From assembly GCA_964496575.1 (NCBI GenBank), contig CAZCAC010000045.1, positions 1-62,563 on the forward strand: 62,563 nucleotides of DNA, in the 5' to 3' direction. The position numbers and the translations under genes are program-made. The notes under the pieces were generated by a model. The model saw only the letters and a list, made by a program, of their open reading frames with translations. It had not been told where the DNA came from and did not search any database. Positions 16,362 to 24,180 of the stretch are shown here, piece by piece; position 1 is the stretch's first letter, and each line of letters opens with the position of its first letter. Origin of the DNA: CAZCAC01 sp964496575 (GTDB taxonomy: Bacteria; Planctomycetota; UBA1135; GCA-002686595).

Positions 16362-17099
16362 TCAGGCCCCCAGCGCCTCGAGCAGCTCGGCGAGCTCGGT
16401 GTCGATGCTCTCGGGGCTCTCCAGCGTCTCGCCGATCTCCGCGCGCAGCGCCTCCCCGAAGCGCTGGCGCAGGCGGTGGATGGCGACCTTCAGCGCGCCC
16501 TGGGTCAGGCCGAGCCGGGCCGCGAGGGCGTCGCGGTCCTCCATGGCGGTTCCCGCGGACAGCTGCGGGCGCAGCGCGGCGAAGAGCTCGGGCCGGCCGC
16601 GGCGGTCGTACTCCTCCCGCAGCCGCTCGGTGGCGCGCTCGAGGGTGGCGAGCGCCCAGGCGCGGTCGAACTCGCGCTCGGGGGTCCGGTCGGTGCTGGG
16701 CTCGGCGGTGTAGCGCTGCTCGGCGGCGTCCCAGTCGATCGAGAGAAGCTTCTGCCCCCCACCGCGCTTCAGCGCGTTCTCGCGCTCCCGCTCATTCAGG
16801 GCGAAGTGCTTCAGCGCGGTGAGCAACCAGCCGCGGAAGCGGCCGCGCTCGGGGTCGGCGGCCCCGAGATCGCCGCGCTCGAGGATCAGCGCGAAGAACG
16901 CCTGGACGAGGTCCTCCGACGAGGCGCGATCGGTGCCGCGGCGGCGGAGATACGCGTAGAGCGGGTACCAGTACGCGCGACACAGCTCCTCGAGCGAACG
17001 CGCCGCCACGTCGCCGCGGCCGGCCGCGGATCGGACCAGGCTCCAGCGCGTGGTGAGGAAGTGCGGATCACCGCTCGTACTCGAACCATCTCCCGTCAT
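16362..17099 (-). CDS. ECF-family RNA polymerase sigma factor (kinase-linked)
   Basis: A 245-residue sigma-70-family factor with the planctomycete signature start (HFLTTRWSLVRSA). Region 2 is around YWYPLYAYLRRRGTDRASSEDLVQAFFALILERG and the DNA-binding region 4 around LGLTQGALKVAIHRLRQRFGEAL. There is no region 1.1 or 3, as in ECF factors. A charged insert of about 60 residues with PEREFDRAWALATLERA joins regions 2 and 4, typical of the group found beside Ser/Thr kinases. It directs RNA polymerase to a dedicated set of promoters. The gene precedes the zinc-ribbon kinase by 87 bases on the same strand. No anti-sigma gene is adjacent, so control by phosphorylation is the likely alternative; this is inferred from the neighbour and from kinase-linked ECF groups known elsewhere. 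Confidence 0.9.
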   Translation of the reverse strand: MTGDGSSTSGDPHFLTTRWSLVRSAAGRGDVAARSLEELCRAYWYPLYAYLRRRGTDRASSEDLVQAFFALILERGDLGAADPERGRFRGWLLTALKHFALNERERENALKRGGGQKLLSIDWDAAEQRYTAEPSTDRTPEREFDRAWALATLERATERLREEYDRRGRPELFAALRPQLSAGTAMEDRDALAARLGLTQGALKVAIHRLRQRFGEALRAEIGETLESPESIDTELAELLEALGA

Positions 17100-17191
17100 C
17101 GCCGCGGATTATAGCGCCGCGGCCGGAGAAGCGGCTCATCCCCTCCTCGGCAGGTGATCGAGGAGGTCCCAGTGGTTAGGTTGTGCGCCCC

Positions 17192-17968
17192 ATGCGCCGT
17201 GATCCATCGATGCCTTCCACTCTCTGGCCGGTCTGGTCACCCCTCTGGAAGCGTCGGAATCGCTGGGGGGGGTGGCTGGTGCGCTTCACCATCGCGGCGG
17301 TGATGCTGGTGCTCAACGCCGCCGGCTACGAGGCCGTGCTGCGCATCGCGGAGTGGCGCGATGTCTCGCTGTGGGACTCGACCTGCTGGGTCGATCGGGC
17401 GATTCCGGCGACGCCGTGGTCGCTCCTCGTCTACGCGACCCTCTACCTCTACTTCGCCGCGACGATCCTGCTCGCGCCGCGCGGGGACCGGGGTTGCGCG
17501 GCGCTCTGCCTGCACATGCAGGCGCAGGTGTTCCTGGGGCTCGGCACCTTCGTCGTCTTCCTGACCCTGCCCACGCACATCGGCGTGCGGGCGGAGATGG
17601 AGGCACTGCTCCCCGAGATGGCGGGGCCGCTGCGCGCCGCGTACGAGCGCCTCTACGAGGTCGACGTGCCCTACAACGCCTGGCCCAGCCTGCACGTCTC
17701 GCTCAGTCTGCTGATGCTGCTCACCTCGGCGCGCTTCACCCTCGGCCGGCACCAGCGTCACCCCTACTGGCCCGCCGGCCGTGGTGACGGACTCGTGCTC
17801 GCGCTGTGGTGGCCGGCCTGGGTGGCGCTCTGCTGGAGCGTCGTGGCGACCAAGCAGCACTTCTTCCTCGACGTCTGGACCGGCGCGCTGGCGGCGCTCT
17901 GCGTGTGGTTCCTCTACCTGCGCCGGCGTCTCGATCGGGCCGTCGACGGAGAGCTTCAGAAGACGTAG
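17192..17968 (+). CDS. PAP2-type membrane phosphatase
   Basis: A 258-residue integral membrane protein with about six helices. Two of the three phosphatidic-acid-phosphatase type 2 motifs are visible: NAWPSLHVSLSL (motif 2, with Ser and His) around residue 165, and WSVVATKQHFFLDVWTG (motif 3, with His and Asp) near residue 225. The first motif (KxxxxxxRP) is not obvious, which also occurs in the inositol-phosphorylceramide-synthase-like branch. It should hydrolyse or transfer phosphate esters of a lipid at the membrane surface. The start is uncertain: GTG at 17183 and ATG at 17192 or 17210 are in frame, and a GGAGG at 17162 lies too far from all of them. The 3' end overlaps the convergent lipoprotein gene by 13 bases. 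Confidence 0.75.
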   Translation: MRRDPSMPSTLWPVWSPLWKRRNRWGGWLVRFTIAAVMLVLNAAGYEAVLRIAEWRDVSLWDSTCWVDRAIPATPWSLLVYATLYLYFAATILLAPRGDRGCAALCLHMQAQVFLGLGTFVVFLTLPTHIGVRAEMEALLPEMAGPLRAAYERLYEVDVPYNAWPSLHVSLSLLMLLTSARFTLGRHQRHPYWPAGRGDGLVLALWWPAWVALCWSVVATKQHFFLDVWTGALAALCVWFLYLRRRLDRAVDGELQKT

Positions 17969-18741
17969 GAGAAGCCGAGGAAGGCGATCCAGCCCTCCGG
18001 TTCCATCGTCGTGTCGTACTGGAGGCCGTCGAGGATGTTGTCGACGAAGTCGTTGGTGGTCAACTGGGTCAGCGCCGAGGTCGAGCGCCCCGCCGACTTG
18101 TCCCGCGCCCACTCGTAGAAGATGGAGAGGTGCGCGTAGAGGTCGTCGGTCACCTGATAGGCGAGGCCGCCGCCGGCGCCGACGCTCCAGTACGAGGAGC
18201 CGGAGAAGGGCGCGACCAGCACGGCGTCCTGGAGCGGCTCGTCGAAGGGCAGGCGGGTGGTCATGTCGAACTCCACCGTCGGAATCCAGGCGACCTTGCC
18301 CTGCAGGAAGGGCCGCAGCCGCCCGCTCTCCAGGAGCCGCACGGGCAGGAAGTAGCGCGTGCCCAGGGAGTACTCGTAGGTGGTGATGTCGCCGAAGGTG
18401 ATCAGCTCCTCACCGATGTCCGGCTCGAACATCCGGAGCTCGGCGCCGGCGAAGAGGGAGAGGTCGTCGAAGACGAAGTACTCGGCGCCGAGGCCCGCTC
18501 CGAAGGTGCCGATCAGGTCCCCGTGGATCGAGCTCGGCTCTCCGAAGTTGGCGTCGACGATGCCGACCGTCGAGTCGACCTCGTAGCCACTGGCGATGCC
18601 CAGCGTACCCGTCACCCCGAGGCTTCCCTGTCGCGTGAGGCGCCAGGGTTCATTCTCCAGCTCGGGGACGACGGAGCTGCAGGAGCTGAACAGCAGCGCA
18701 CCGAGGAGCGCGCAGGTTGCCGGGAAAGGGGAGAAAGGCAT
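17956..18741 (-). CDS. outer-membrane beta-barrel-like lipoprotein
   Basis: A 261-residue exported protein. The signal sequence ends near CALLGALLFSSCSS with a likely lipobox Cys. The rest alternates short amphipathic strands rich in Gly, Tyr and Phe: GSLGVTGTLGIASGYEV, FGAGLGAEYFVFDDLSLFAGAELRMF, YEYSLGTRYFLP, GAGGGLAYQVTDDLYAHLSIFYEW. It ends in a terminal Phe (FLGFSYVF), the signature of small outer-membrane barrels. It is probably a structural or pore-like envelope protein; the specific role is unknown. It converges with the PAP2-type gene and is divergent from the secreted protein gene at 18930. The combination of lipidation and barrel is a prediction from sequence only. Confidence 0.72.
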   Translation of the reverse strand: MPFSPFPATCALLGALLFSSCSSVVPELENEPWRLTRQGSLGVTGTLGIASGYEVDSTVGIVDANFGEPSSIHGDLIGTFGAGLGAEYFVFDDLSLFAGAELRMFEPDIGEELITFGDITTYEYSLGTRYFLPVRLLESGRLRPFLQGKVAWIPTVEFDMTTRLPFDEPLQDAVLVAPFSGSSYWSVGAGGGLAYQVTDDLYAHLSIFYEWARDKSAGRSTSALTQLTTNDFVDNILDGLQYDTTMEPEGWIAFLGFSYVF

Positions 18742-18929
18742 CGAAAGGGGGCCAGGAGGCTAGGCAAATGACCCGGCGAGGGGAAGGGGCCACCGGCGGG
18801 GGCGCTTTACCCCACCCTCCCCAGATCGACGCCACGCGGTTACCCTTGGATGTTCTCGCGGACCCCGAGGCCGCGTTTCCGACCGCACAACCACCCGGTC
18901 CACTCCGGGGCAAGGAGAACCACCAGACC

Positions 18930-19961
18930 ATGAGAATCCTACCCAGCGCCGCCCTTCTCGCCGGCTCCCTGCTGCTGGCGAGCTCCGCCGCCGCCCAGTC
19001 CTTCCAGTTCGTGATCGACCAGCCCAACTCCGACTTTCAATGGTCGGGCACGACCTCGCTCGGCGACCTCGAGGGGAACCCCGACGACACCTTCGAGCTG
19101 CAGGGAACCCTCGAGCTCTCCCTCTCCAGCGGCGGCAACCCGGTCAGCGCCGGCCAGCTGCTCTCGATGGACGCCCTGGTGGTGCCCGACCTCTCGGGGA
19201 AGATCCCGAACCCGATCTCGTGGTTGCCTCCGCTGGCGATCATCGACATCACGAACCTACGCTTCTCGATGAGCTCCACGCCGTTCACGGTGAACGCGAG
19301 CGGGCAGTTCAACACCACGGTGGTGCTGACCATCACCAGCGGGCTACTGACCGTGACGCCGCTGACCGGCAGCCCCACCCAGACCGACCTGACCGGCGAG
19401 CAGGGCCCGCCTTCCGCCACCTCCGGCACGATCACGGCCGCGGGCCCCAGCCTGCACTTCGACTCGCCGCAGACCTCGATCTTCACCTTCACCGATCCGG
19501 GAAGCGGCATCACCGGTGACATCTCGCTGGTCGGCGTGATCGTGGCGGACTTCGACTGCCCGGCGTACAGCACCTACTGCACGACCTCCCCCAACAGCGT
19601 CGGACCGGGCGTCCTGATCGGCGCGACCGGCTCGACCAGCATCACCGCCAACGACCTCGTCCTGACCGGAACCGGCGCACCGCTGTCGCAGTTCGGGCTC
19701 TTCTACTTCGGCCCCAACCAGATCAGCGTGCCCTTCGGTGAGGGCGTACGCTGCGCGGGCGGCGGGATCGTCCGCCTCGGCGTCAGCAATTCCGGCGGGA
19801 CCGGGGTTTTCACCAAGGCGCTCGACCACACCGCGCTGGCCCCCGGCAACGAGATCCTCGCCGGCGAGACGCAGAACTTCCAGTGCTGGTACCGCGACCC
19901 CAGCGGCGGCCCGAGCGGCTTCAACTTCTCCGACGGGCTGGAAGTGTTCTTCTGCCCTTGA
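18930..19961 (+). CDS. secreted protein with planctomycete-type C-terminal domain
   Basis: A 343-residue exported protein. The signal peptide MRILPSAALLAGSLLLASSAAAQ is followed by a beta-rich domain of about 200 residues (FQFVIDQPNSDFQWSG... onward, with repeated TSLGDLEGNPDDTFELQG-like strands) that I do not recognise. The last 125 residues are the lineage-type domain: TYCTTSPNSVGPG, then NDLVLTGTGAPLSQFGLFYFG, VPFGEGVRCAGGG, and FQCWYRDPSGGPSGFNFSDGLEVFFCP at the C-terminus, with conserved Cys. The same domain ends the arylsulfotransferase at 36176. AAGGAG lies 12 bases before the ATG, which decides the start. It is followed after 28 bases by another secreted protein with a related tail, so the two may be co-transcribed. 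Confidence 0.85.
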   Translation: MRILPSAALLAGSLLLASSAAAQSFQFVIDQPNSDFQWSGTTSLGDLEGNPDDTFELQGTLELSLSSGGNPVSAGQLLSMDALVVPDLSGKIPNPISWLPPLAIIDITNLRFSMSSTPFTVNASGQFNTTVVLTITSGLLTVTPLTGSPTQTDLTGEQGPPSATSGTITAAGPSLHFDSPQTSIFTFTDPGSGITGDISLVGVIVADFDCPAYSTYCTTSPNSVGPGVLIGATGSTSITANDLVLTGTGAPLSQFGLFYFGPNQISVPFGEGVRCAGGGIVRLGVSNSGGTGVFTKALDHTALAPGNEILAGETQNFQCWYRDPSGGPSGFNFSDGLEVFFCP

Positions 19962-19989
19962 TTCCCGCACCTTCTTGGCGACAACGACG

Positions 19990-22239
19990 ATGAGCTACTC
20001 CACGATTCGCGCGCACGCTCTCCTCGCGGCCTTCGCCCTGGCCGCGATCCCCTCCCTGGTCCAGGCCTCGGGCGGTTCCAAGGCAACGCCGGAGGAATCC
20101 GGCCTGGTGCTGATGCCCTTCCTGCCGGGAGAGATCCGCGTGCCGGGGACGGTGGAGGTCGCCTTGCTCGTCTACAATCCCGACCCCGCGAGGCGGTCGG
20201 TCGTCCTGGAAGAGCTGGAGGTGGTTGCCGACGGCCTGGTGATCCACCGCGAGGACCTGAGCAGCATCTCGCTGGTCGGCGATCCCCGCTACGGTGAGGT
20301 CAACGCCCTGGTCGAGCGCCTGCCGCTCGAGATCAGCGAGTTGCACCGCGATCGTCGCTACTTCGCCCCCGAGGACGCACCGGAATTCGTCGGCGTCGAG
20401 GTGCCCGAGGCGCGGCGCGAGATCGCCGTGCGCTGGGATCGCCTGGCCGACGAGTACAACTCGGGTTGTCCGGTTCCTTTCCGTCAGTGGGACTTCCCGC
20501 TGCACTACGACCAGCTCTTCTTCGACGACGCGGTGCCCGGAACGCGCGCGAGGCTGGAGCTGCGGGTCCGGTACCGGAGCGCGGCGGGACGCGCCTCGGC
20601 GGCGACGACGACCAAGACCGTCACCCTGCTGCCCGCGCCGCTGCCCCCGCCCGGCTCCCTCGCCTCGCGCGCGGGAGCGGTCCACCTCCACGCGGGCGAT
20701 CTGCACGTTCACTCCTGTCACGGAGAGGCGGTGAACGCCTGCGCGCCGTCGGACGATTGCGCCGCCGAGTCCCTGCAGACCTCGGGTGACTTCACCTACG
20801 CCGAGCTCCGCACGCACTACGAGGCGCTGGGCTACGACTGGTTCACCGCGACCGACCACAGCTACTGCATCAACGACACCGCGGAGTACCAGGCGATCGA
20901 GGCCGAGTGCGCGGCGATCACCGACGCGAGCTTCCTCTGCTGCGCGGACATCGAGCTCTCCAGCGATGAGGAAGGACCGCAGTCGGGAAGCGACCTCGGC
21001 GACGCCGCGTGCCTGTGGACGACCTCGGCCAACCACATGGGCGCCCACGACATCACCGCGCGGATCCCGGGGGGCGACGACGGTTTCCTCGGGTTCTGCG
21101 ACGGGCTCTTCGGCGACGCGCTCGAGGGTTTCCTCGCGAACATCGCCACCATTCGGGCGCAGGGCGGCTACCCGATTGCCAACCACCCCGCCGCCGGGGA
21201 GTTCGGCTGGAACAGCTACGACGCGACGGTGGGCATCGAGGCGGGTGGCTTGCAGGGCGTCGAGATCTGGAACGGCGAGACGCAGTCGGGTCAGGGCGGC
21301 AGCGTCGGGCAGTGGGTCGACTGGCTGCTCGACGGGCGGCTCCTGTACGCCTACTCGGGCAGCGACACGCACGACGAAGCGTTCGCCTACGGCGCCAACC
21401 ACGTGGTCCTCGGGGAGGACGAGCCCTTCGACCTGCCGACCTTGCACGCGGCGCTGAAGGGCGGCCGCTGCTACGTCTCCAACGGCCCGGTGCTGATCAT
21501 GGAGGTCGGCCTCGGCGGCGGTTCCGTGCCGATGGGCGCGATGCACGTCCTGCCCGACGACGCCCCGGCGGCGCCGATCGCCCCGCGGGTGCACTACAAC
21601 TTCGGTGCCGGCAGCGGGGTGATCTCGATCTTCGCCGGAAGGGCCGGCGACTCGGCGGAGACGCTCTTGTGCCAGAGCGGCTCGCTCACCAGCGAAGGGG
21701 TCTTCGAGTGCGCGGCGACGCTGGAGACCGCCGTCACCTCGTGGTACCGCGGCTACAGCGAGAACGGCTCGACGGTCGCCTACACGAACCCGGTCTTCTT
21801 CTTGATCGGCGGGCCCGATCCGCGCTCCTACTGCCTGGGCAAGGAGAACACCGCGGGGTGCTTCGAGAGCATCGGCTTCGCCGGCGTTCCCAGCGCGACC
21901 TCTGGTCAGCCCTTCGACGTGACCGCGACCGACGTGGTGAGCGGCCAGTTCGGCCTGCTCTTCTACGGCTACGCGCCGAAGTTCGCCCCGTGGCAGGACG
22001 GCACGCTCTGCGTCGCCCCGCCATTCATCCGCACCTCGGTGCAGAACTCCGGGGGTAGCGGGAGCGGCACCGACTGCACGGGCACGTACTTCTTCGACTT
22101 CAACGCCTACATCGCCAGCGGCGCCGACGCCGGCCTGGTCGCCGGCGCCACCGTCTACGCGCAGTACTGGCACCGCGACCCCCCGGCCGCGAGCTCCACG
22201 GGCCTGACCGACGCGTTGCAGTTCACGATCGGGCCGTAG
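19990..22239 (+). CDS. secreted PHP-domain phosphoesterase-like protein
   Basis: A 749-residue exported protein. After the signal peptide (LLAAFALAAIPSLVQA) there is a beta-sandwich N-terminal part, then a PHP (polymerase and histidinol phosphatase) metal-binding module: HAGDLHVHSCHGE (about residue 235), FTATDHSYC, ADIELSSDEEG, IANHPAAGEFGW and YAYSGSDTHDEA (about 455). These supply the His/Asp ligands of the trinuclear metal site and resemble the DUF3604/PHP-like secreted group. The C-terminus (from YCLGKENTAGC) is a divergent copy of the lineage-type domain with FGLLFYGYAPKF and YAQYWHRDPP. It probably hydrolyses a phosphoester outside the cell; the substrate is unknown. It lies 28 bases after the preceding secreted protein and ends just before a 29-bp inverted repeat next to an assembly gap. 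Confidence 0.85.
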   Translation: MSYSTIRAHALLAAFALAAIPSLVQASGGSKATPEESGLVLMPFLPGEIRVPGTVEVALLVYNPDPARRSVVLEELEVVADGLVIHREDLSSISLVGDPRYGEVNALVERLPLEISELHRDRRYFAPEDAPEFVGVEVPEARREIAVRWDRLADEYNSGCPVPFRQWDFPLHYDQLFFDDAVPGTRARLELRVRYRSAAGRASAATTTKTVTLLPAPLPPPGSLASRAGAVHLHAGDLHVHSCHGEAVNACAPSDDCAAESLQTSGDFTYAELRTHYEALGYDWFTATDHSYCINDTAEYQAIEAECAAITDASFLCCADIELSSDEEGPQSGSDLGDAACLWTTSANHMGAHDITARIPGGDDGFLGFCDGLFGDALEGFLANIATIRAQGGYPIANHPAAGEFGWNSYDATVGIEAGGLQGVEIWNGETQSGQGGSVGQWVDWLLDGRLLYAYSGSDTHDEAFAYGANHVVLGEDEPFDLPTLHAALKGGRCYVSNGPVLIMEVGLGGGSVPMGAMHVLPDDAPAAPIAPRVHYNFGAGSGVISIFAGRAGDSAETLLCQSGSLTSEGVFECAATLETAVTSWYRGYSENGSTVAYTNPVFFLIGGPDPRSYCLGKENTAGCFESIGFAGVPSATSGQPFDVTATDVVSGQFGLLFYGYAPKFAPWQDGTLCVAPPFIRTSVQNSGGSGSGTDCTGTYFFDFNAYIASGADAGLVAGATVYAQYWHRDPPAASSTGLTDALQFTIGP

Positions 22240-22241
22240 CA

Positions 22242-22396
22242 GTACGGAGTCGCACTCCCGGTTGCGGTTTAAAACACGGGCCCCCAGGCCGCCCGGGAGA
22301 AANNNNNNNNNNGGGTGCCCCACTCCCTTTTGGGTTTTCTCCCTGGGCGCCGCTGGCGCCCTGGTAGAAACCGCAACCGGGAGTGCGACTCCGTAC
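22242..22396. repeat. 29-bp perfect inverted repeat spanning an assembly gap
   Basis: GTACGGAGTCGCACTCCCGG... at 22242-22270 is exactly complementary in reverse to 22368-22396. Beyond the perfect arms, weaker complementarity continues towards the gap (GGGAGAAA on the left, TTTTCTCCC on the right). The arms begin 3 and 6 bases from the stop codons of two convergent genes. This can be a large bidirectional terminator or a dispersed hairpin repeat that broke the assembly. Confidence 0.85.
22303..22312. other. assembly gap (10 N)
   Basis: Ten N bases, a scaffold join of unknown true length inside the inverted repeat. Sequence on the right flank (homopolymer-rich) looks of lower quality. Confidence 0.98.
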
Positions 22397-22401
22397 CGAG
22401 A

Positions 22402-24006
22402 TCAGGGCGTGAAGGTCACCCCCATGGCGCTGGACAGGTTGAAGCCGCTGCCGCAGGGCCCCGTCGGGTCGCGGTACCAGGCCTGGAAGTAGTAGGTGCC
22501 GCCGGCCTGGATGGCGCCCAGGCCCGGGAAGCTCGCAGTCTCGGCCACGATGCCGGGCCCGTGGATCAAAAAGCCGTCCGGTCCCGACAGGGCTGGAGGA
22601 TTGAGGCGGTGCAGGCCGCTCAGTCCCGGTGCCACGCAGCGCCGGCCGTCGCCGAAGGGGATCGCCAGCGGCGATCCGCCGACGAGGAACAGGCCAAACT
22701 GCTTGGCTGGCAGGTTCGCGGCGGTGAGCACCAGGTCATCCGCTGCGACGCTGGTGCTGCCCGAGGGCCTCAGGCGCGAGCCGCGGCCGGTCGAGTTCGC
22801 GCAGCCCTCGGTCGCCGAGCCGGCGTTGCCGCACGGGCAGTCGTCGGCCTCGCCGAAGCAGTAGAGCGTGACCTCCGTGCAGTCGTTGCCGTCCTCTGGT
22901 GAGATGGGCGCGCTCTCCTCGAACACGTAGTCCACCTGCGAGGTGAAGGCCAGGGCGTCCACCGGATTGCCGGCGTAGACGCCCACCGAGTGCACGATCA
23001 TGGGCACGGCCCAGCTCCCCACCGTCGACCAGCTCGAGCCGTCGCCCGAGAGCTCGAAGGTGTAGTCGTTGCCCGCCCGCGTGAGGCGCGCGTGGGTCGC
23101 GGTGCCCGCGGAGATCGAGGTGTTGATGAGGGCCGTGTTCGAGCCCGCGACCGTCTTGCCGGCGAAGGCCTTGAGGTTCGAACCGTCGTGGAAGACGTCG
23201 AAGCGCAGCCAGTTCGAGGCGTCCGATTCGACCAGGATGCCCTGGTCGTTGTACCCGTCGGTGGACTCGGCCTTCCACTCCACGACCATCACGAAGTCGA
23301 GGTTCTCGGCAGCCTGCATCAGGCGCACGGCCTCGTTGAGGCCGCCGGCGCCCCAGGCGTCGTGCGGCGTGCCCACGGGCAGCGTGAGCTCCAGCCAGGC
23401 GTCGCCGCTCCCCGCATCCGCGAGGGAGGCCGAGCAGTCGAGCAGCGGGTCGACGTAGGTCCAGGTCGCGTCGAAGCCGCAGTTGAAGTCGTCGGAGGCG
23501 AAGGGCGCCGGCGGGTCGTCGGTCACGACGATCGAGACCACGCCCTCGTTCGAGAGCGCGCCGTCGTTGTCGAGCACCGTGTAGCGCAACTCGTCCGACG
23601 TCGACGCCGAGCCGTCGTGCGTATAGGTCAGGATGCCGGTCGTGTGATGGACCGCGGCGGTGCCGCTCGAGGGCTGCTGGGTGATCGCGACCGACTGCGG
23701 CATGATGATGCCGTCGGTGTCGATGTCGTTCGCGAGCAGGTCCGCATCCACCGAGCCGCCGGGCGGCGCGTAGACGAGGTCGTCCACGGCCGTGGGCGGC
23801 ACGTTCGCCGCGCCGGGCACGTGCGTCACGGTGACGTCGCCGTAGGTCACGTCGTACTTGTGCGAGATCAAGAGCATCGAGCCGAACTGCGGGTCGGCGA
23901 GGGTCTCCTGGCCCTCCACGTCCCAGGTCCCCGGCTCGGGCTGCCCGTCCTCCCACACGCGCAGCTGGTAGAGGCCGCCCACGCCGGGGATGGTCTCGAC
24001 GCGCAT
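22402..24006 (-). CDS. secreted multidomain beta-sandwich protein, C-terminal half (after in-frame amber)
   Basis: The reading frame is continuous with the upstream half (24178-25728) except for one TAG; translation from the first internal ATG gives 534 residues. Contents in order: the end of a sandwich domain (LYQLRVWEDGQPEPGTWDV), a cadherin-like/Big-type domain (NVPPTAVDDLVYAPPGG... LRYTVLDNDG), a second copy of the concanavalin/DUF1349-like domain (SDDFNCGFDATWTYV... GYNDQGILVESD... IYAGNP-like YAGNPVDALAFTS), and the lineage-type C-terminal domain (CPCGNAGSATEGCANSTGRG, FGLFLVGGSPLAIPFGDGRRC, FQAWYRDPTGP). Alone it has no signal peptide, so if the stop is real this half is not exported and is effectively a pseudogene part. 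The 3' end faces the PHP protein gene across the gap. Confidence 0.75.
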   Translation of the reverse strand: MRVETIPGVGGLYQLRVWEDGQPEPGTWDVEGQETLADPQFGSMLLISHKYDVTYGDVTVTHVPGAANVPPTAVDDLVYAPPGGSVDADLLANDIDTDGIIMPQSVAITQQPSSGTAAVHHTTGILTYTHDGSASTSDELRYTVLDNDGALSNEGVVSIVVTDDPPAPFASDDFNCGFDATWTYVDPLLDCSASLADAGSGDAWLELTLPVGTPHDAWGAGGLNEAVRLMQAAENLDFVMVVEWKAESTDGYNDQGILVESDASNWLRFDVFHDGSNLKAFAGKTVAGSNTALINTSISAGTATHARLTRAGNDYTFELSGDGSSWSTVGSWAVPMIVHSVGVYAGNPVDALAFTSQVDYVFEESAPISPEDGNDCTEVTLYCFGEADDCPCGNAGSATEGCANSTGRGSRLRPSGSTSVAADDLVLTAANLPAKQFGLFLVGGSPLAIPFGDGRRCVAPGLSGLHRLNPPALSGPDGFLIHGPGIVAETASFPGLGAIQAGGTYYFQAWYRDPTGPCGSGFNLSSAMGVTFTP

Positions 24007-24177
24007 GCGGAACCAGTAGGTCAGCCCCTCGGTCAGCGTCCGCGGATCGGTGTCGAGGATCGTGCCGTCGTTGCCGTAGAGCTCGGTGCGGCCACTGCGG
24101 TACCAGCCGATGCAGCCCAGCGGCAGCCAGCCCGACTTCGGCTGCGTGCCGGCGACGGGGTGGTCCGTGTGGCCGTT

Positions 24178-24180
24178 CTA
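24178..24180 (-). other. in-frame amber codon splitting one gene
   Basis: TAG between CTGATCCGC and AACGGCCAC. Both sides are in the same frame, keep the same codon style and belong to one beta-sandwich domain, which points to a point mutation or base error rather than a natural gene end. Confidence 0.85.
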
